Shown: piece after piece, positions 52,653 to 61,832 of the stretch
Layout: each line of letters begins with the position of its first letter
Position numbering within the stretch: the first letter of the stretch is position 1
Position numbers and translations under genes: made by a program
Notes under the pieces: model-generated
Database searches by the model: none
What the model saw: the letters and a program-made list of their open reading frames with translations, nothing else
What the model was told of the DNA's origin: nothing
Assembly: GCF_018860825.1 (NCBI RefSeq)
Contig: NZ_JAHKPZ010000030.1
Span: forward strand, 402,932-466,931
Direction of reading: 5' to 3'
DNA: 64,000 bases
Origin: Lacinutrix sp. C3R15
GTDB taxonomy: Bacteria; Bacteroidota; Bacteroidia; Flavobacteriales; Flavobacteriaceae

Positions 52653-54209
52653 ATGATTAAAGACCTTCAATTACGCGTTTCACTTAAAGAAGAAGAAATA
52701 CCAAGCATTCTTTTAATTAAGGCTTCCGAAAAATTAGATATTTCTCGAGATGACATTTCCGGAATTAAAGTATTACGTAAATCTATTGATGCACGTAAAC
52801 CTAAAATAATCTTTAATTATAAAGTATCTGTTTTTATTAAGGAGCCTGTTCCTGAAACTTCAGAATACACCTTTGCATATAAAGACGTTTCTAACGCTAA
52901 ACCTATTCATATTATAGGTTTTGGTCCAGCAGGAATGTATGCTGCTTTGCGTTGTATAGAATTGGGTTTTAAGCCTATTGTTTTAGAACGTGGAAAAAAT
53001 GTACAAGACAGACGTCGTGATTTAAAAGCTATTAATCAAGACCATTTTGTAAACGAAGATTCTAATTATTGTTTTGGTGAAGGAGGTGCAGGAACCTATA
53101 GTGACGGAAAATTATACACACGTAGTTTAAAACGTGGTGATGTACGTAGAATTTTTGAAAACCTTGTCTTTCATGGTGCAACAGACCAAATTTTGGTAGA
53201 TGCGCATCCGCATATTGGTACTAACAAATTACCAAAAGTAGTTTCTAATATTAGAGAAACTATTTTAAAATATGGTGGCGAAATTCATTTTGAAGCTCGT
53301 GTTACCGATTTTGTAATAAAAAATAATGCTATTCAAGCTTTACAATTACAAAACGGCAAAGAATTAACTGCTAATCGAGTTATCTTGGCCACTGGTCATT
53401 CTGCTCGAGACATCTACTATTTATTGCATAAAAAAGAAATTGCTTTACAAGCAAAATCTTTTGCCATGGGAGTTCGTGTAGAGCACCCACAACATATTAT
53501 AGATAGCATTCAATACCATTGCAAAGGCGAACGCAACGAGTTACTTCCTGCTGCTGCATACAGCTTAGTACACCAAGTAAACGATAGAGGTGTGTATTCT
53601 TTTTGTATGTGTCCTGGCGGATTTATTGTTCCTGCCGCTACTGCAAATGGTGAAGTTGTAGTTAATGGAATGTCTCCTTCTAAAAGAAACAATGCCTTTG
53701 CAAATTCTGGTATTGTAGTAGAAATTAATGTAGATAAAGATTTACCTAAATACGAAAAATTTGGTGTACTAAAAGGATTAGAATATCAAAAGGATTTTGA
53801 AAAATTAGCCTTTACTGCTGGAGGAAGAAGCCAAAGCGCTCCTGCACAACGTTTAACCGATTTTGTAGAAGGTAATTTATCTACCAGTTTAAACCCTACT
53901 TCGTACCAACCAGGATTAAACACTGCTCCACTACACTCTTTATTTCCAAAGCTAATAGGAAGTAGATTACGTCAAGGGTTTAAAGCTTTTGGTTCTAAAA
54001 TGAAAGGATTTTATACTTCTGAAGCTAATATTATTGGTGTAGAATCCAGAACTTCTTCTCCTGTAAACATTCCAAGAAAAGAAAATTTAGAACACCCAGA
54101 AATTACTGGACTTTTCCCTTGTGGTGAAGGTGGTGGCTATGCTGGAGGAATTATTAGCGCAGCTATGGATGGGGAACGCTGTGCAGAAGCAGCAACTGGT
54201 AATCTGTAA
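52653..54209 (+). CDS. FAD-dependent oxidoreductase, COG2509-like
   Basis: 518 residues. Residues 1-80 form a separate small N-terminal domain (LQLRVSLKEEEIPSILLIKASEKL). An FAD-binding Rossmann motif follows, GFGPAGMYAALRCIELG (89-105), then FGEGGAGTYSDGKLYTR near 145-161. ATGHSARD, GMSPSKRNN and the C-terminal CGEGGGYAGGIISAAMDGERCA complete the FAD site. It matches the widespread uncharacterised FAD-dependent dehydrogenase group. Substrate unknown. No neighbours in an operon: divergent from the T9SS gene and 57 nt before the histidine kinase. Confidence 0.88.
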   Translation: MIKDLQLRVSLKEEEIPSILLIKASEKLDISRDDISGIKVLRKSIDARKPKIIFNYKVSVFIKEPVPETSEYTFAYKDVSNAKPIHIIGFGPAGMYAALRCIELGFKPIVLERGKNVQDRRRDLKAINQDHFVNEDSNYCFGEGGAGTYSDGKLYTRSLKRGDVRRIFENLVFHGATDQILVDAHPHIGTNKLPKVVSNIRETILKYGGEIHFEARVTDFVIKNNAIQALQLQNGKELTANRVILATGHSARDIYYLLHKKEIALQAKSFAMGVRVEHPQHIIDSIQYHCKGERNELLPAAAYSLVHQVNDRGVYSFCMCPGGFIVPAATANGEVVVNGMSPSKRNNAFANSGIVVEINVDKDLPKYEKFGVLKGLEYQKDFEKLAFTAGGRSQSAPAQRLTDFVEGNLSTSLNPTSYQPGLNTAPLHSLFPKLIGSRLRQGFKAFGSKMKGFYTSEANIIGVESRTSSPVNIPRKENLEHPEITGLFPCGEGGGYAGGIISAAMDGERCAEAATGNL

Positions 54210-54266
54210 TAAAATAATAACGCTATGTTTTTTTTAAAATTATTTCATTTATTTTCGCTTTAATAA

Positions 54267-56342
54267 ATGAGGTACTTACATATTTTAATAGCAATATTTT
54301 TTACAATCCAAGGGATTAGCCAAGTTAGTGCTAAAAAACAACGAGCTATAGATTCTGCTTATCAAATAGCCTCAACAAAAACGAATCCTATAAACCTAAG
54401 ACTTGATGCATACCGCTATTGTTGCTGGAAAACTGTGTATTTAGATTTTAATCAAGGATTAAAAAATAGTTCAGAATATTTGGCCTTAGCCAAAATAACG
54501 ACACAATATGATAATATTTCTAAGGCATATCATTTTCTAGGGCATTCACAAATCATGTTAGGCCAGTTTGAAGAAGCAGAAGAAACGCTACAAGAAGGTT
54601 TAGAATTTTCAAGAGAAAATGATTGCTACAGAGGCATTGCTGAAATTCATGGAGATCTAGGAAACCTGAACCACAACCTAGGAAACATGGAGCTTGCACT
54701 AAAACACCATTTTAAAGCACTAGACTATGCCTTAACATATAATAGCACTGTGGAGTACGCTAGAGCAAAAATTAATATAGGTGAAATATATGAAGCTCAA
54801 GCAAATTACAAATTAAGTATTGAAACTTTAGAAGAAGCTCTAAATTATTGTAAATACCATAATTTTTTGGGCTTTAAATCTTCCATCTACGAAAGCCTTG
54901 GAGACGTTAACGTTACCATTAAAGAATATAAAACAGCCGAAAAAAATTATTTAAAAGCGGTAGAATTTGGTAAACGATTGCACAACAACAACAGGCTAAT
55001 TAATTCTTTAAACAAATTAGGCGAATTACACCTAGAACAAAACAACTTACAAAATGCCTTAAACTACTTTAAAGAAGCTTTAGATGCTGCTATATCTATT
55101 AAAGCAATTGTTTTGGAAGCTAAAATACGAACCAATTTAGCAAGATTACACCTATTACAAAAAAATAGTAAAGAAGCTCTTGCACAAATAAACTTAGCTT
55201 TACATCAATTTGAAGCCTTAAAAATTAAAGACGATTTAGATAAAGCCTATATTATTGCAGCAAAAACACACAATGCATTAAATAACAAAAAAGAAAGAAA
55301 CGCCTATTATCAAAAAGCATATACTATTGCGCATAAATCCAATCATATTATTAGCTTAAAAAAAGCAAGTCTAGGTTTAGGTCGTGCCTATGAAGAAAGT
55401 GGTGATTTACAAAACGCTATTAAATACTATAAAAAATATAACGCCTTTAGTAATCAAATAAGAGATGAAGATGGTATTAAGGAAATTATTCGCCTAGATA
55501 TGCAGGATCTTTACAAGCAGAAAACATTAACAGATAGTATTAACAAAATAAATGAAATTAAACTCTTAAAATTTGAATACAACAAGAAAGAAGAGCGTAG
55601 TAAATTAAAAAACTACATTGCCATTTCTAGCGTTATAACCCTTCTTTTTCTTGTACTATGTGTTGCATATTTTTATAACCAAAAAAAGAAAATTGCAGTC
55701 ATATTAGCAAAAAAGAATAAAGTAATAAACCAAGCATTAAAAGATAAAGAAATACTTTTAAAAGAAGTACATCATCGTGTAAAAAACAATATGCAAGTAG
55801 CATCTTCATTATTACATTTAAAATCTAAAAACACCAAAGATAAGATTGCTAAAGAAGCCTTACTAGATAGTAAAAAACGCATCGATGCCATGCAACTAAT
55901 ACATCAAAAAATGTATCAAAAAGGAAACTACCAACAAATTGATGTCTATGAATATTTTAATGATATTGTTACCCAATTATTAAAACCTATAAAAACACCA
56001 CAAGATCATTTTATAGTACATGGCCAAGCATTGTGGCTAGACGTAGAGCAAGCGCAAGCTTTAGGTTTTATTTTGCATGAGTTAATTGTTAATAGCATAA
56101 AACATGCGTGGAACAATACCGAAGCTAAAAAAATAGAAATCAGCATTTCAAAAACAGGAAATGAAATTCTGTTTGCATATACAGATAATGGTAAAGGCCT
56201 TCCCGAGCATATAGATTTAGCAAACACTAAATCTTTTGGTTTGAAATTAATATATTCGCTTTCTACCAGACAATTACTAGGAAACTTAAGTAGCAACAAT
56301 ACAAACGGGTTTTCTATAAAAATTAAATTTGATGCGAGATAA
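54267..56342 (+). CDS. TPR-repeat sensor histidine kinase (HisKA_2 type)
   Basis: 691 residues. Signal peptide 1-18 (GISQ), about ten TPR-like repeats over 40-420, one transmembrane segment about 451-472 (YIAISSVITLLFLVLCVAYF), a short linker, then a HisKA_2 dimerisation domain. The phospho-acceptor is His503 in KEVHHRVKNNMQVASSLL. The HATPase domain follows: N box HELIVNSIKHAWNN near 605 and G1 box YTDNGKGLPEH near 637. Periplasmic TPRs probably bind a protein or peptide signal. It overlaps the response regulator start by 11 nt, so the two are a cognate pair. Confidence 0.93.
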   Translation: MRYLHILIAIFFTIQGISQVSAKKQRAIDSAYQIASTKTNPINLRLDAYRYCCWKTVYLDFNQGLKNSSEYLALAKITTQYDNISKAYHFLGHSQIMLGQFEEAEETLQEGLEFSRENDCYRGIAEIHGDLGNLNHNLGNMELALKHHFKALDYALTYNSTVEYARAKINIGEIYEAQANYKLSIETLEEALNYCKYHNFLGFKSSIYESLGDVNVTIKEYKTAEKNYLKAVEFGKRLHNNNRLINSLNKLGELHLEQNNLQNALNYFKEALDAAISIKAIVLEAKIRTNLARLHLLQKNSKEALAQINLALHQFEALKIKDDLDKAYIIAAKTHNALNNKKERNAYYQKAYTIAHKSNHIISLKKASLGLGRAYEESGDLQNAIKYYKKYNAFSNQIRDEDGIKEIIRLDMQDLYKQKTLTDSINKINEIKLLKFEYNKKEERSKLKNYIAISSVITLLFLVLCVAYFYNQKKKIAVILAKKNKVINQALKDKEILLKEVHHRVKNNMQVASSLLHLKSKNTKDKIAKEALLDSKKRIDAMQLIHQKMYQKGNYQQIDVYEYFNDIVTQLLKPIKTPQDHFIVHGQALWLDVEQAQALGFILHELIVNSIKHAWNNTEAKKIEISISKTGNEILFAYTDNGKGLPEHIDLANTKSFGLKLIYSLSTRQLLGNLSSNNTNGFSIKIKFDAR

Positions 56343-57030
56343 AACAAAATCTAAAGTACTAATAGTAGATGATGACGTGTTTATTTCTGAACAGCTAAGC
56401 AGCATTTTAGAAGATTTAGGATATCTGGTCACAGAAATAGCATTTAATGCAGAAAGTGCCATTCAAGCATTAAAAACAAACACACCTGACATTGCTATTT
56501 TAGACATAAATATGCATGGCCGAAATCAAGGTTTTGAAATTGCTACATACATTAGAGAAAACCTAAACATTCCATTTATATTTTTAACCTCTTTTGCAGA
56601 TGAATCTACTGTAAACAAAGCGGCAAAATTAACTCCAGACGCCTACTTGTTAAAGCCATTTAATGAAGCTAATATTTTTTCTACTTTAAATATTGTACTT
56701 AATAGATACAAAAAGGTTAACAAGTATTTTAATATTAAAATTGGACACGAAATACACAATTTAAAAGAAGATGATTTACTTTTTATAATGTCTTCAGATA
56801 AATATATAGAAATACACACTAAAACTAAAAAGTATTTAAAAAGAGGTACTATAAATAGCTTTCTTCAACAAAAGGAGCTTAAAGGAATTTGTCGTGTACA
56901 TAGGTCATATGCGGTTAAATTAGATAATATTGAAAGTGTAAAAGGAAATACCATACATATTAATAACCTAGAAATACCTATATCAAACACATACAAACAA
57001 GATTTTAAAAATGCCTACAACCAGCATTAA
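56332..57030 (+). CDS. LytTR-family response regulator
   Basis: 232 residues from the ATG at 56332; the frame continues one TTG codon upstream. Receiver domain 1-125: acidic pocket VDDD (12-15), phospho-acceptor Asp58 in ILDINMHG, Thr in FLTSFADES and Lys in YLLKPF. Output domain 130-232 is LytTR: DDLLFIMSSDKYIEIHTKTKKYLKRGTINSFLQQ...GICRVHRSYAVKLDNIESV, which binds direct-repeat DNA sites. Target genes are unknown; the intergenic segment downstream is a possible one. Confidence 0.94.
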   Translation: MRDKTKSKVLIVDDDVFISEQLSSILEDLGYLVTEIAFNAESAIQALKTNTPDIAILDINMHGRNQGFEIATYIRENLNIPFIFLTSFADESTVNKAAKLTPDAYLLKPFNEANIFSTLNIVLNRYKKVNKYFNIKIGHEIHNLKEDDLLFIMSSDKYIEIHTKTKKYLKRGTINSFLQQKELKGICRVHRSYAVKLDNIESVKGNTIHINNLEIPISNTYKQDFKNAYNQH

Positions 57031-57174
57031 AAACTAAAAAAACCTATTATTTAAAGCTGCTGCCCAAAAAACACCTGTCCAGAGGGTATAAACCCAACTT
57101 TCTACGTACAAAACTAACCAATTCACGACATTTTTTTTTATAACTTCTATTATTGCGTTAATATTGTTTTTAAC

Positions 57175-57360
57175 TTGACCTACTTACTCGTGAAAAAAAA
57201 CAACTTTTTGTTTATTGTATTAATTGCATTTGCTATAGCACTTGTAACAGCACAAATCATGTTGCTTATTGACCTTAACTTAAACGATAGTAAAGCTACA
57301 AATGACTATAATTACACTTCTAAAAACAATAATTCATCATTAATTACTAATATACATTGA
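57175..57360 (+). CDS. Possible small membrane protein
   Basis: Speculative. The frame opens at TTG 57175 or more plausibly GTG 57190 (MKKNNFLFIVLIAFAIALVT...), giving 61 or 56 residues with one transmembrane helix (about 8-30) and a Ser/Asn-rich tail ending NIH. No ATG. A TAATATTG element at 57159-57166 could be its -7 box. The small size, weak start and low complexity mean it may be a chance frame within an untranslated RNA. Confidence 0.3.
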   Translation: MTYLLVKKNNFLFIVLIAFAIALVTAQIMLLIDLNLNDSKATNDYNYTSKNNNSSLITNIH

Positions 57361-57650
57361 ATAGTAATCACACATCAAATATTTCAAAAAAAACAAGGTA
57401 TATCATTTGTAATCTATTAGGTACAAATACCTATAAGGAATGCATGAATTTGAAGGGGTTGTATTTTAAAAATATATAAAAAAATTTGGGGAACTTTTTA
57501 TTGTAGGAAATAAAAGGTTAGCTTGAAGGATGCTTTTTGTAAAGCATCCTTTTTTTCTATTTAAAAATAGAAATTAAAGCAGTGAATACAAACATATGCA
57601 AGCAGCTTTAATAAATTATTACTATTTTTGCATCTTAAATTTAGACATCA
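57361..57650. other. AT-rich intergenic region, possible small RNA ending at 57556
   Basis: Between the response regulator and fabD (57031-57650) there is no firm gene. Direct-repeat-like GGTATAT...AGGTACAAATACC lies at about 57396-57434, and a GGGGAACTTTTTATTG stretch at 57488-57503. An intrinsic terminator with no clear upstream gene ends the segment, so a short transcript starting near 57172 is possible. Confidence 0.35.
57526..57556 (+). terminator. Orphan intrinsic terminator
   Basis: AGGATGCTTT / AAAGCATCCT stem, TTGT loop, then seven T. It is 496 nt after the nearest plus-strand gene (the response regulator) and therefore probably ends an unrecognised small transcript. Confidence 0.8.
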
Positions 57651-58544
57651 ATGAACGCATATATATTTCCAGGTCAAGGAGCTCAATTTTCAGGAATGGG
57701 TTTAGACTTATACGAAAACGCACCTGAAGCACAACTTTTATTTGAAGACGCAAATGAAATCTTAGGATTCAACATTACAGACATTATGTTTGAAGGTACT
57801 GCAGAAGCTTTAAAAGAAACCAAAGTAACACAACCTGCAATATTTTTACATTCTGTAATTTTAGCAAAAACATTAGGTGATCACTTTAAACCAGATATGG
57901 TTGCAGGTCACTCACTTGGTGAATTTTCAGCATTAGTAGCAAATGGTGCTTTAACTTTTAAAGATGGATTACGTTTAGTTTCACAACGTGCTTTGGCAAT
58001 GCAAAAAGCTTGTGAGATACAACCAAGCACTATGGCTGCTGTTTTAGGTTTAGAAGACAAAATAGTAGAAGATATTTGTGCTAAAACCGAAGGAATTGTA
58101 GTTGCTGCAAATTATAACTGCCCAGGACAATTAGTGATTTCTGGTGAAGTAGACGCTATTAATCGTGCTTGTGAAGCAATGAAAGAAGCTGGTGCTAGAC
58201 GTGCTTTAGTACTTCCTGTTGGTGGTGCTTTTCATTCACCAATGATGGAACCTGCTAGAGAAGAATTAGCTGCTGCAATAGAAAACACAACATTTAGCAA
58301 ACCAAATTGCCCAATTTATCAAAATGTTACTGCTAGTGCTGTTATTAACGAAGCAGAAATAAAAAAGAATTTAATTTCTCAATTAACAGCTCCTGTTCGT
58401 TGGACACAATCTGTACAACAAATGATTGCAGATGGAGCCACTCTATTTACTGAAGTTGGACCAGGAAAAGTATTACAAGGCTTAGTTAAAAAAATTAATA
58501 GAGAAGCACAAACTGCTGCTGCATCTATAGAAACTAAAGCATAA
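57651..58544 (+). CDS. fabD: Malonyl-CoA:ACP transacylase
   Basis: Moves malonyl from CoA to acyl carrier protein in fatty-acid synthesis. Starts ATG 57651 (MNAYIFPGQGAQFSGMG) with the family's PGQGxQ opening. Catalytic Ser88 in GHSLGEFS, Arg in SQRALAMQ and His in VGGAFHSPMM near 196, with TEVGPGKVL near the end. 297 residues is typical. Its TAA overlaps the lspA ATG by one base. Confidence 0.97.
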   Translation: MNAYIFPGQGAQFSGMGLDLYENAPEAQLLFEDANEILGFNITDIMFEGTAEALKETKVTQPAIFLHSVILAKTLGDHFKPDMVAGHSLGEFSALVANGALTFKDGLRLVSQRALAMQKACEIQPSTMAAVLGLEDKIVEDICAKTEGIVVAANYNCPGQLVISGEVDAINRACEAMKEAGARRALVLPVGGAFHSPMMEPAREELAAAIENTTFSKPNCPIYQNVTASAVINEAEIKKNLISQLTAPVRWTQSVQQMIADGATLFTEVGPGKVLQGLVKKINREAQTAAASIETKA

Positions 58545-59023
58545 TGAAGCGCTCTCTATTTATTACATTTTTAATTATTTTTAATATTGTAATTGATCAA
58601 CTTTCTAAAATTTGGACACGAGAAAATGTTACAAGAGGAAGTAAATCTGAAATTATTGGAGATTATTTCACTTTACATAATGTAGAAAATTCTGGTGCTT
58701 TTTTAGGAATGGGAAGTGATTTAAGCCCAACCATGCGTGCCATATTTTTACTTATTATTCCTATTTCTGTAATGGCTTATGTTTTGTTTTTAATTTTTAA
58801 AAACAAAAACTTAGACACCTTTTCTTTAATAGGTTTTTGCTGTATTTTAGGTGGTGGTATAGCTAATATTTACGATAGATTTATATATGGCTCTGTTACA
58901 GATATGTTTCATATAGATCTTGGTGGTGTTTTTAGAACAGGAATTTTTAACGTTGCAGATATGTCTGTAATGCTTGGTTTAGGACTCCTAATTATAGGTA
59001 ATTTTAAAAAGAAAGAAGTATAA
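58544..59023 (+). CDS. lspA: Lipoprotein signal peptidase II
   Basis: Membrane aspartic protease that cleaves the signal peptide of prolipoproteins. 159 residues, four hydrophobic helices. Catalytic aspartates Asp111 (NIYDRF) and Asp139 (FNVADMSVM) with the surrounding conserved motifs, and HNVENSGAFLGMG (45-57) is another conserved block. It overlaps fabD by one base, so both genes are made from the same mRNA. The lipoprotein at 63212 is a likely substrate. Confidence 0.96.
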   Translation: MKRSLFITFLIIFNIVIDQLSKIWTRENVTRGSKSEIIGDYFTLHNVENSGAFLGMGSDLSPTMRAIFLLIIPISVMAYVLFLIFKNKNLDTFSLIGFCCILGGGIANIYDRFIYGSVTDMFHIDLGGVFRTGIFNVADMSVMLGLGLLIIGNFKKKEV

Positions 59024-59056
59024 AAAAAACCTCGAAAAATTCGAGGCTTTTTTTTA
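59021..59056. terminator. Bidirectional terminator between lspA and small protein gene
   Basis: AAAAAAAACCTCGAA / TTCGAGGCTTTTTTTT, flanked by A and T runs on both sides, so it can stop the plus-strand lspA transcript and the minus-strand small gene. Confidence 0.9.
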
Positions 59057-59057
59057 T

Positions 59058-59249
59058 TTATCTAGCTAAACTACAATCATTGCAGTCTTTAACTTCTCCA
59101 TAATAGGTTTCTCGGTATTTATGCAATGTTTTAATAGGAATACCAAATACTAGCTTTTTAATGTAAGTAACTTTAGCGTTTAATCTCCCCATTTTAGGAG
59201 CAAATCTGTTTTCTTGTCTTGTCTGACGTTTTACTGTAATCAATTTCAT
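59058..59249 (-). CDS. Small conserved-looking protein, CxxC motif
   Basis: 63 residues from ATG 59249 (MKLITVKRQTRQENRFAPKM...); the in-frame ATG at 59270 gives 70, and a TTG at 59297 gives 79. Highly basic, with many Lys/Arg/Tyr, and ends KDCNDCSLAR (Cys-x-x-Cys). No signal, no membrane helix, no motif I recognise. I regard it as a real gene because it has its own bidirectional terminator 2 nt after the stop and a non-random composition. Function unknown; a nucleic-acid or small metal-binding role is only a guess. Confidence 0.6.
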   Translation of the reverse strand: MKLITVKRQTRQENRFAPKMGRLNAKVTYIKKLVFGIPIKTLHKYRETYYGEVKDCNDCSLAR

Positions 59250-59412
59250 TGTTTTATCATTTTCATTCATTACAAAGAACGCAATAATATTAACCAATCA
59301 CGAATAGTTTGCATTAAATAATTGTTAATCAATATATTAATACATATATTTTAGTCATATAAGAGAAATATTACAAAATTTACAAGAGAAGGTATTTATA
59401 ATTTAAGATTTG

Positions 59413-60432
59413 CTAATCCTTATTTAAGCTTTGTTGCCATTTCCAGGCAGAAAGCATAGCATCATCTAGAGTAAGTTCTGTTTTCCAACCAAGATATTTA
59501 TTTGCTTTTTGGGTATCTGCAAAAGCCGAAATAACATCTCCTTCTCTTCTAGCTACTATTTTATAGTTTAATTTCTCACCAGAAACGCGTTCAAAAGATT
59601 CTATTACTTCTAAAACAGAACTTCCTGTTCCTGTTCCTAAATTAAAAACCTCAAAATTTATTTCGTTTTTTGTAGCTAACAAACGTTGCAATGCTATAAC
59701 ATGTGCTATAGCAACATCTACAACATGAATATAATCTCTAATACAGGTTCCGTCTGGAGTAGGATAATCATCACCAAAAACAGAAAGTTGTTCTCGAATA
59801 CCTCCTGCAGTTTGCGTAATGTATGGTATTAAATTTTGTGGTACACCAATTGGTAACTCTCCTATTTTAACACTTTGATGTGCTCCTATTGGATTAAAAT
59901 ATCGCAATGCTATTGCTTGTACTTTTGGATTTATTTTACAGGTGTCTTGTATTATTTCTTCTCCTATTTGTTTGGTGTTTCCGTAGGGAGATTCTGCTTT
60001 TTGTACTGGAGCGCTTTCTGTTATTGGCATTTTTTCAGCTTGACCATAAACCGTACAAGACGAACTAAAAATAAAATTAGCTATTTCTAATTTTTCTAGC
60101 TCTTGTAATACATAAACCAATGTATTAATATTGTTTTCATAGTATAACAATGGTTTTTTTACACTTTCTCCTACAGCTTTACTTGCGGCAAAGTGAATTA
60201 CTCCTTTAATATCTTGATGCTGTTTAAAAAAACCTTGAACCTTGGTTTTATCTCTTAAATCTAATTGCTCAAATATTGGTTTTTTTCCTGTAATAGCAAC
60301 AATACCATCTAAAACCTCTATAGAAGAATTAGATAAATTATCTATTATTACAACTTGGTATCCTTCTTTTTGAAGTTCTACAACAGTGTGTGACCCTATA
60401 AAACCTAAACCTCCTGTTACTAATACTTTCAT
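59413..60432 (-). CDS. galE: UDP-glucose 4-epimerase
   Basis: Interconverts UDP-glucose and UDP-galactose with bound NAD. 339 residues. Rossmann TGGLGFIGSHT (6-16), catalytic Tyr150-x3-Lys154 (SPYGNTK), Ser in FSSSCTVYG (122-130), RYFNPIGAH and DGTCIRDYIHVVD near the substrate-binding region; these match GalE closely. It supplies sugars for surface polysaccharide or LPS, in keeping with waaA and the DegT-type aminotransferase nearby. Same strand as the aminotransferase, separated by repeat copy C. Confidence 0.95.
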   Translation of the reverse strand: MKVLVTGGLGFIGSHTVVELQKEGYQVVIIDNLSNSSIEVLDGIVAITGKKPIFEQLDLRDKTKVQGFFKQHQDIKGVIHFAASKAVGESVKKPLLYYENNINTLVYVLQELEKLEIANFIFSSSCTVYGQAEKMPITESAPVQKAESPYGNTKQIGEEIIQDTCKINPKVQAIALRYFNPIGAHQSVKIGELPIGVPQNLIPYITQTAGGIREQLSVFGDDYPTPDGTCIRDYIHVVDVAIAHVIALQRLLATKNEINFEVFNLGTGTGSSVLEVIESFERVSGEKLNYKIVARREGDVISAFADTQKANKYLGWKTELTLDDAMLSAWKWQQSLNKD

Positions 60433-60444
60433 TGGTTACTATGT

Positions 60445-60532
60445 GCGTTATGAATGGTAGCGTTATCCTTTTTTTGCTGCCATATATAACAAAAAAAGAT
60501 GAAACCGTACAGCCTACCTCCTTGTGGTAATC
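60445..60532 (+). repeat. Dispersed GCGTTA/TAACGC element, copy C
   Basis: Begins GCGTTATGAATGGTAGC, then TTATCCTTTTTTT, a weak central stem, AAAAAAAGATGAAACC, ACAGCC and ends CTTGTGGTAAT. It fills the whole gap between the aminotransferase and galE. Confidence 0.6.
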
Positions 60533-61690
60533 TTAATTATTTGCTATAAATTCTTTAATTTTATTGGTAATAAATACTATTTGCTCATCGTCTAACTCGG
60601 TATGCATTGGTAAAGAAATCACCTCTTTTACCAACTGGTTGGTAACTGGAAAATCTGCTTCGTTATACCTGGTATCCTGATAAGCTTTTTGGTTATGTAA
60701 CGGAATAGGATAATATACACCACAAGGAATATCGTGGCTATTTAAGTATTTTACTAAACCATCTCTATCTACATTATTTAATTTTAATGTGTATTGATGA
60801 AACACATGACAATCACAATCCTCACATATAGATGTACAGTTTTTAGAAACCTGAGGGGTTGTAATATTTGGTATTCCATCTAATGCTTTGTTATATTTTC
60901 TTGCTGCAGATTGCCTTGCTTTATTATAGGTATCTAAAAATGGTAATTTTGCATTTAACACTGCTGCTTGTATAGAGTCTAACCTAGAGTTTACACCTAC
61001 CACATCATGATGATAACGTTCATACATACCATGATTTACAATTCCTCTAATAGTATGAGCTAACGCATCATCATTGGTAAAAATAGCTCCTCCATCTCCA
61101 TAACACCCTAAGTTTTTAGAAGGAAAAAAAGAAGTAGATGCTACATGACCAATCGTTCCTGATTTTGCAGTATTACCATTAGCATATGTATAATTTGCAC
61201 CAATTGCTTGTGCATTATCTTCTATAACATATAAATTGTGTGCCTCAGCAATTTCCATGATTGCTTCCATATTTGCACATTGCCCAAATAAATGCACAGG
61301 CACTATAGCTTTTGTTTTTGGTGTTATTGCTTTTTTAATAGCAGCAACACTAATATTAAAATCATCTGGATTAACATCTACCAAAACTGGAGTTAATTGC
61401 AATAATGCAATTACCTCAACTGTTGCTGCAAATGTAAAATCTGCGGTAATAACTTCATCTCCTGGTTTTAATCCCAAACCCATCATTGCAATTTGCAATG
61501 CGTCTGTACCATTAGCACAAGGTATTACATGCTTAACACCTAAATAGTTTTCTAAATTTTTCTGAAACTCATGAACTTTAGGTCCATTAATAAAGGAAGC
61601 ATTATCAATTATTTCTTGAATAGTTGGGTTTACAACATCTTTAATACCTGCATATTGACCTTTAAGGTCAACCATTTGAATTTTTTTCAC
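60533..61690 (-). CDS. DegT/DnrJ/EryC1-family sugar aminotransferase
   Basis: PLP enzyme placing an amino group on a keto-sugar nucleotide for surface glycan. 385 residues. PLP lysine Lys192 (SFFPSKNLGCYGDGG), PVHLFGQ and VIEDNAQAIG (155-164, with the PLP-binding Asp) are conserved. There is a Cys-rich segment Cys285, Cys289, Cys292, Cys294 (NCTSICEDCDCHVFHQY) directly before the conserved HVFHQYT, which most members do not have. It could bind a metal or form disulfides. Closest functional types are Wlb/Qdt-like UDP-sugar aminotransferases; exact sugar unknown. Confidence 0.9.
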   Translation of the reverse strand: MKKIQMVDLKGQYAGIKDVVNPTIQEIIDNASFINGPKVHEFQKNLENYLGVKHVIPCANGTDALQIAMMGLGLKPGDEVITADFTFAATVEVIALLQLTPVLVDVNPDDFNISVAAIKKAITPKTKAIVPVHLFGQCANMEAIMEIAEAHNLYVIEDNAQAIGANYTYANGNTAKSGTIGHVASTSFFPSKNLGCYGDGGAIFTNDDALAHTIRGIVNHGMYERYHHDVVGVNSRLDSIQAAVLNAKLPFLDTYNKARQSAARKYNKALDGIPNITTPQVSKNCTSICEDCDCHVFHQYTLKLNNVDRDGLVKYLNSHDIPCGVYYPIPLHNQKAYQDTRYNEADFPVTNQLVKEVISLPMHTELDDEQIVFITNKIKEFIANN

Positions 61691-61832
61691 ATTGTTATTT
61701 TTTGAAACCTCATCAATTAAATTAGGCTCATTTTATATCACGAATTTACAAAAAACCATAACGTTTAGCAATGAAGATGAATGAATAATAAATAATTAAT
61801 TAAATACTAGATATGCATATCATTTAAAAGAA

